Shown: positions 7,003 through 10,322 of the stretch, in pieces
How positions within the stretch are numbered: the first letter of the stretch is position 1
Layout of the letters: every line of letters begins with the position of its first letter
Assembly: GCA_964445775.1 (NCBI GenBank)
Contig: CAYUMH010000150.1
Location: 1 to 10,322, forward strand
Direction: 5' to 3'
Origin: Terrimonas sp964445775
GTDB lineage: Bacteria > Bacteroidota > Bacteroidia > Chitinophagales > Chitinophagaceae
Length of the DNA stretch: 10,322 bases
Notes under the pieces: model-generated
Told to the model about the DNA's origin: nothing
Seen by the model: only the letters and a program-made list of their open reading frames with translations
Databases searched by the model: none
Translations under genes and position numbers: made by a program

Positions 7003-9882
7003 TTATTTCCCGAATTTTCGGGGAAAATAAGACAGGGTGATCATATAATATTGTTGCAGGGTATTCTGGTACCCGAAAGTCTGGCTATTGGGGCTGGCAA
7101 GGTTAATAATATTTTTATTCTGGCGCAGCAGGTCCAAAGCCGAGAACTTCACTTCACCACGGTTGGCTTTCAGGAACCGGTAGGTCAGGCTAGCATTCCA
7201 TATGGTAAAATTAACCGGCACCTGGTTATTACTGCTGTTTCTGAAATAGGTAACATTACTGCTCCAGGTGAGGTTTTTGGGCAATTGTAAACTGCCGCTT
7301 AATTGTGTATTATAATTCCGGGCAATAAATACATTGTTATTTATGCCTGTTTGCCTGGACTCATTATAGCCTATTCCCTGTTCTGCCTGTATGGTCACCA
7401 CATCCTTAAAACTATAATCGATAGTAATTGCACCGTTACCGTTCAGGTTTTTGGCAATACGGTATACATCTTCAATATACTGTGGTGTTCTGCTGATAAA
7501 ACCGCCCAGTCTCAATCCTACCTGGTAAGCATGTTGTTTTACCTTAATAGATTTTCTTACGTTAGTATTTAGGTTGGCATTTCGGAAGCCATTAATATTG
7601 GTATAATAATTTGTCCTCACACCCGCTGCGTCATAAAAACTACTATCCGTTATATAATCACTGGCATTTCCCACACCGGCATTAATATTAAAACTAAAGG
7701 GATTTTTTGCTTTCCGGGAACTGTATTGAAAGTTTAAACCCAGGTTGCGGTTCTCCTGCGGCTTTATAGCCGGGTTACCTTTGGGTATAAACCAGATATT
7801 GGAACTATCTACCAGTGGTGCTACGTGAAACAGATCAGGGTATTTAAACGAGCTGTTATAGCTTAAGGAATAGTTGATAGCATAAGCACCGTGCTGTTCA
7901 TTCATTCTTGATACTGAAATAGCCGGTATCATATTCCAGTACTTATAATTAAAGTTCTGGTTTACGTTGGTAGCCTGGTGTTTATAGCTATAATATTGTG
8001 CCTCTACGGTGGCCGAAATAAATACCGCCTTTGAATACCGGTTACTCAACTGTTTGAAAAAAGTTTTTGAAATCCCCAGGTTAGGTTTAAAGTTAAAAAT
8101 ATCCTCATCTCTTTTATTGGTTAAATAGGTATTCAGTATATGTTTATTCAACCCGGCATCAAAATCCAATACCCGGTCATCATACTTGTTATTGGTTAAT
8201 ACAGCTGCGGCCCTGAGTGAAATATTAATATCCCATAATCTCATTTTGCCAAAGATCAATTTCTTTATCTCCGGGTATTCCAGTGTTATATCATTGGTAA
8301 CAGCTAATTTATCCTGTTTATCATATAACCGGCTATAAGTCCTGTTATCCTGCCCCGGTACATAAGAAGTGAATGTTGAATTGTTGGTACTCCGGCCGTT
8401 ATCATCAACTACATTCAGTTTATACCCCAGGTTCACCCGTTTGGAAAAACGATTGAATTTCCGGTAATTATTATCCATCCTGTTCAGGCTTAAGCCCAGG
8501 TTAAACTGCCTGGTATCGTTTTCATTTGTCCGGACAGCATTATTAGTACTCACCAACCCGGTGGCATTCCTTTGCGTTTCATTAGATTCACTCCTGCCAT
8601 TGGTTTGGCCCAGGTTTACACCGGCATTGAGCGTTGTATTCAGCTTTTCATTTCTTTTAGCAAAACTTGTCTGTAAAGAATGATTGCTACTGATATTACT
8701 GTTCACCGCAACAGCCTCCTGGATGAGTAAGTTATTTTCACCGGTAAAAATATTGGTGGTGGTATTGCGCTCTGTAAGGGTATTATTGCGCCTGAAAAAA
8801 TAATCGCCGGTCAGTCTGCTGGATTTATAATAAGTCGGATCGACAATAAAATCATACTGAAAGTTGGCACCTGCTGCAATGGGTTTATTTAAGCCGGCCA
8901 TCCTGAAATCCGTCTGGTAATCAATATTGGCGCCAATGCCTTTATAACTTGCCTGCTGGATAAGCTGACTCAGGCTTCTTGCTGTTTTATTAATATTATT
9001 GGTAGCCGCCACTACGCTCAACTGCATTTTGGGATTGAACATGCCAAACATGCCATCCAGTGCATAACGTTTATCCGATCCGTAACCCACCGATGCTTTA
9101 CCGAAGTGGCCTGTATTTTTTTCTTCTTTTGTTTTGATATTGGCATGCATTACAGAATCCAGGGGGTTGTTCTCATTTTTTTGCTGGTACACCTGTATTT
9201 TCTGTATCGCATCTTTGGCAATATTTTGTGTAGCCACGCTGGCGTCGCCCCCCATAAAAGGTTTACCGTTTACCAAAACCGAACTGATGGTTTTACCGTT
9301 AAATGTCATCTCTCCATCACCCCAGATGGTGAACCCTGGTAAACGTCTCATCAGGTCTTCGGCTGTTGCATTCTTATCCATCTTAAAAGCGGCTGCATTA
9401 AACTCCAGTGTATCGCCGTTCATACGCATAGGTATTACACCGGTAACTACTACTTCATTCTCCACGGTACTGCTATCGTCATCACCTTTCCGGTCTAGAT
9501 AAAGTTTACCAAGGTCGAGTTCAGGTTTTGCCGCTGTAATAGTAATTGGTTTTACCAGTGTTTTATATCCTACATGTGTAACAACCAGCTGCACAGGCGT
9601 GTTAAACGGAATAGGTTTTAATAAAAACTCACCGTAATTATTAGGCAAGGTATAGTTGAGTAAACTGGAATCAGCGAGTTTATAAAGGGCGATGCTGGAG
9701 CTGCTTAAGGCAAAATTATAAGCAGAGTCAAATACTATTCCCTTAATTGCACCATGGGATGCGGTGCTGTCAGCACGTTGTGTCTGAGCGCTGGTGTTTA
9801 TGCAAAAAAATAACAGCAATAACGCTGTTGTAATAAAGTTAATCAGGCTATACCTTTTAACTGTTGGTGGTTGTAAAAGCAT
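7003..9882 (-). CDS. TonB-receptor-like outer-membrane beta-barrel protein
   Basis: A 959-residue outer-membrane protein. The chosen ATG (9880-9882) opens a signal peptide (1-32, hydrophobic core ALLLLFF, cut near TSA/QTQ). Next comes a carboxypeptidase-regulatory-like domain (about 44-135, GAIKGIVFDSA ... THVGYKTL). A plug domain (about 145-245) contains ATAEDLMRRLPGF, an NGKTISSVLVNGKPFMGGD loop and IQKIQVYQ. The remaining 700 residues form long alternating beta strands rich in Asn/Tyr, ending with an aromatic strand before FPRKFGK. This matches the outer-membrane beta-barrel (OMP_b-brl_3-like) branch of TonB-dependent receptors, not SusC, and no SusD gene is adjacent. The substrate is unknown. 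The frame stays open upstream to a TTG at 9924 and an ATG at 9921, but these leave 13-14 extra residues in front of the signal peptide and overlap a perfect -7 box. The propeller gene follows after 20 bases. Confidence 0.88.
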   Translation of the reverse strand: MLLQPPTVKRYSLINFITTALLLLFFCINTSAQTQRADSTASHGAIKGIVFDSAYNFALSSSSIALYKLADSSLLNYTLPNNYGEFLLKPIPFNTPVQLVVTHVGYKTLVKPITITAAKPELDLGKLYLDRKGDDDSSTVENEVVVTGVIPMRMNGDTLEFNAAAFKMDKNATAEDLMRRLPGFTIWGDGEMTFNGKTISSVLVNGKPFMGGDASVATQNIAKDAIQKIQVYQQKNENNPLDSVMHANIKTKEEKNTGHFGKASVGYGSDKRYALDGMFGMFNPKMQLSVVAATNNINKTARSLSQLIQQASYKGIGANIDYQTDFRMAGLNKPIAAGANFQYDFIVDPTYYKSSRLTGDYFFRRNNTLTERNTTTNIFTGENNLLIQEAVAVNSNISSNHSLQTSFAKRNEKLNTTLNAGVNLGQTNGRSESNETQRNATGLVSTNNAVRTNENDTRQFNLGLSLNRMDNNYRKFNRFSKRVNLGYKLNVVDDNGRSTNNSTFTSYVPGQDNRTYSRLYDKQDKLAVTNDITLEYPEIKKLIFGKMRLWDINISLRAAAVLTNNKYDDRVLDFDAGLNKHILNTYLTNKRDEDIFNFKPNLGISKTFFKQLSNRYSKAVFISATVEAQYYSYKHQATNVNQNFNYKYWNMIPAISVSRMNEQHGAYAINYSLSYNSSFKYPDLFHVAPLVDSSNIWFIPKGNPAIKPQENRNLGLNFQYSSRKAKNPFSFNINAGVGNASDYITDSSFYDAAGVRTNYYTNINGFRNANLNTNVRKSIKVKQHAYQVGLRLGGFISRTPQYIEDVYRIAKNLNGNGAITIDYSFKDVVTIQAEQGIGYNESRQTGINNNVFIARNYNTQLSGSLQLPKNLTWSSNVTYFRNSSNNQVPVNFTIWNASLTYRFLKANRGEVKFSALDLLRQNKNIINLASPNSQTFGYQNTLQQYYMITLSYFPRKFGK

Positions 9883-9908
9883 TAGTATGGCTGGCTTAAA
9901 TAGTTCAC

Positions 9909-9916
9909 CAAATATA
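9909..9916 (-). promoter_or_regulatory. Candidate -7 element of the barrel-propeller operon
   Basis: On the minus strand this reads TATATTTG, a perfect match to the Bacteroidota -7 consensus TAnnTTTG. It would start transcription about 20 bases before the ATG at 9882, inside the longer reading frame, and so supports the shorter start. I see no convincing TTTG at the -33 distance, so the call rests on one element in AT-rich DNA. Confidence 0.4.
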
Positions 9917-10139
9917 ATCATCAACTAGTTAAAAGCTTGTTATTGTTAGTTAGGAGTTTTGCCGGCAGTGGTACTCCTTATGATCGTCCCTTGCGCAGTG
10001 CCCCAACAAGATTGTTGTGGGCCGCACACTTGTACGTCTTCAACTCTATGCAGCAGTCGGGAATAATTTGATTTGGATATCCATAGCCGGGTGCAAGTTA
10101 CCGGAGTAAGGGGGTAGACTGGTTGTTGTTGTTATCTCC

Positions 10140-10171
10140 CGCAGATATACGCCGATGGGTACAGCGCAGAT
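10140..10171. repeat. Degenerate CGCAGAT / ATCTGCG short repeats
   Basis: CGCAGAT at 10140-10146, CGCCGAT at 10150-10156 and CGCAGAT at 10165-10171 form an irregular array; on the minus strand it reads ATCTGCG, ATCGGCG, ATCTGCG. Short strings of this kind are scattered through intergenic DNA in many Bacteroidota genomes, as I recall. No function can be assigned. Confidence 0.4.
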
Positions 10172-10201
10172 GATCGTTGATGGGGTTGGGAGTTGGGGTT
10201 T

Positions 10202-10235
10202 GGCTTTCCGCATTCGGCTTTCAGCTTTCCGCTTT
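10202..10235. repeat. GCTTTCCGC low-complexity repeat patch
   Basis: Three GCTTTC(C/A)GC-like units lie at 10203-10211, 10217-10225 and 10224-10232, the last two overlapping. The pattern GCTTTC-GGC is a recurrent simple intergenic repeat in this phylum, as I recall. It directly precedes the rRNA terminator as read on the plus strand. Confidence 0.4.
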
Positions 10236-10246
10236 GTGGTATAGAC

Positions 10247-10278
10247 AAAAAAAAGTCCCGACTAAAATAGTCAGGACT
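10247..10278 (-). terminator. Intrinsic terminator of the rRNA operon
   Basis: Read on the minus strand, AGTCCTGACT and AGTCGGGACT form a 10-bp stem with one G-U wobble around the 5-base loop ATTTT. The last U of the stem opens a run of eight U residues (10247-10254). It lies about 12 bases after the 3' end of the 5S rRNA gene, exactly where an rRNA operon should stop. It protects the downstream barrel operon from rRNA transcription. Confidence 0.9.
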
Positions 10279-10290
10279 CTTTCAATAATC

Positions 10291-10322
10291 ATGGCAGCTA
10301 CCTACTCTCCCGCATTTCTGTG
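10291..10322 (-). rRNA. rrf: 5S ribosomal RNA, 3' end (gene continues outside window)
   Basis: The reverse complement of the last 32 bases contains GCGGGAGAGTAGGTAGCTGC followed by CAT. This is the conserved 3' end of bacterial 5S rRNA (GGGAGAGUAGGUNGCUGCC) in the form usual for Bacteroidota. Only about the final quarter of the roughly 110-120 nt gene is in the window. The 16S and 23S genes are expected beyond the right edge on the same strand. The exact mature end, 10291 or 10292, is uncertain. Confidence 0.9.

Larger units (their letters stand above)
9925..10246. other. Gene-free spacer between rRNA terminator and barrel operon
   Basis: No credible coding region is visible on either strand in this stretch. 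It is more GC/GT-rich than the rest of the window. In its right half it holds two patches of degenerate short repeats (10140-10171 and 10202-10235), described separately. I see no tRNA cloverleaf, CRISPR array or insertion-sequence end. It probably serves as the downstream flank of the rRNA operon and the upstream flank of the barrel operon. Confidence 0.5.

Noticed and set aside
9134..9502. 122-codon open frame on the plus strand inside the barrel gene
   Set aside because: It lies wholly antisense to the plug-domain coding region, its translation shows no domain or signal sequence, and the minus-strand frame is clearly the real gene.
10165..10182. CGTTGATGGGGTT near 10174 as a further LytTR-like repeat
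   Set aside because: It matches the repeat only partly, has one extra base in the core, has no second unit 21 bp away and has no -7 box beside it.

Overview
The window looks like chromosome from a Bacteroidota species, most likely a Chitinophagaceae-type soil or environmental relative. Four things suggest this. The intergenic DNA is AT-rich, with -7 elements of the Bacteroidota type (TAnnTTTG). The start codons I checked lack Shine-Dalgarno sequences. The protein families are typical: SPII lipoproteins starting Cys-Lys-Lys, a carboxypeptidase-regulatory/plug outer-membrane barrel, a 6-bladed propeller, and LytTR regulators. The 5S rRNA 3' end also fits. The genus is inference.

Left part, + strand. 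Positions 1-291 are the C-terminal end of a TPR protein that enters from outside the window, closed by a strong GC-rich hairpin (311-344). Next is a two-component system: a LytTR response regulator (433-1143), then 6 bases later a hybrid-free sensor histidine kinase (1150-3258) with a signal peptide, a TPR-rich presumed periplasmic sensor, one membrane span and a HisKA/HATPase core. Two paralogous lipoproteins with YD-like repeats follow (3385-4131 and 4294-5046), and then an unrelated small lipoprotein (5086-5688).

The most interesting signal is regulatory. Each of the two paralogous lipoprotein genes is preceded by a pair of direct repeats, CGTTNATCGRTT, with a period of exactly 21 bp. Each pair sits directly upstream of a -33/-7 promoter at the same spacing. 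This is the architecture expected of LytTR-domain binding sites, and a LytTR regulator is encoded immediately upstream. I infer a self-contained signalling module: TPR sensor kinase, LytTR regulator, then surface lipoprotein outputs (or feedback components).

Right part, - strand. A TonB-receptor-like outer-membrane barrel (7003-9882) and a secreted 6-bladed beta-propeller protein (5732-6982) form a two-gene operon that converges on the lipoprotein genes. Upstream of it lies about 360 bp without a gene, holding degenerate short repeats, then a clean intrinsic terminator (10247-10278) and the 3' end of a 5S rRNA gene. An rRNA operon on the - strand therefore ends at the right edge.
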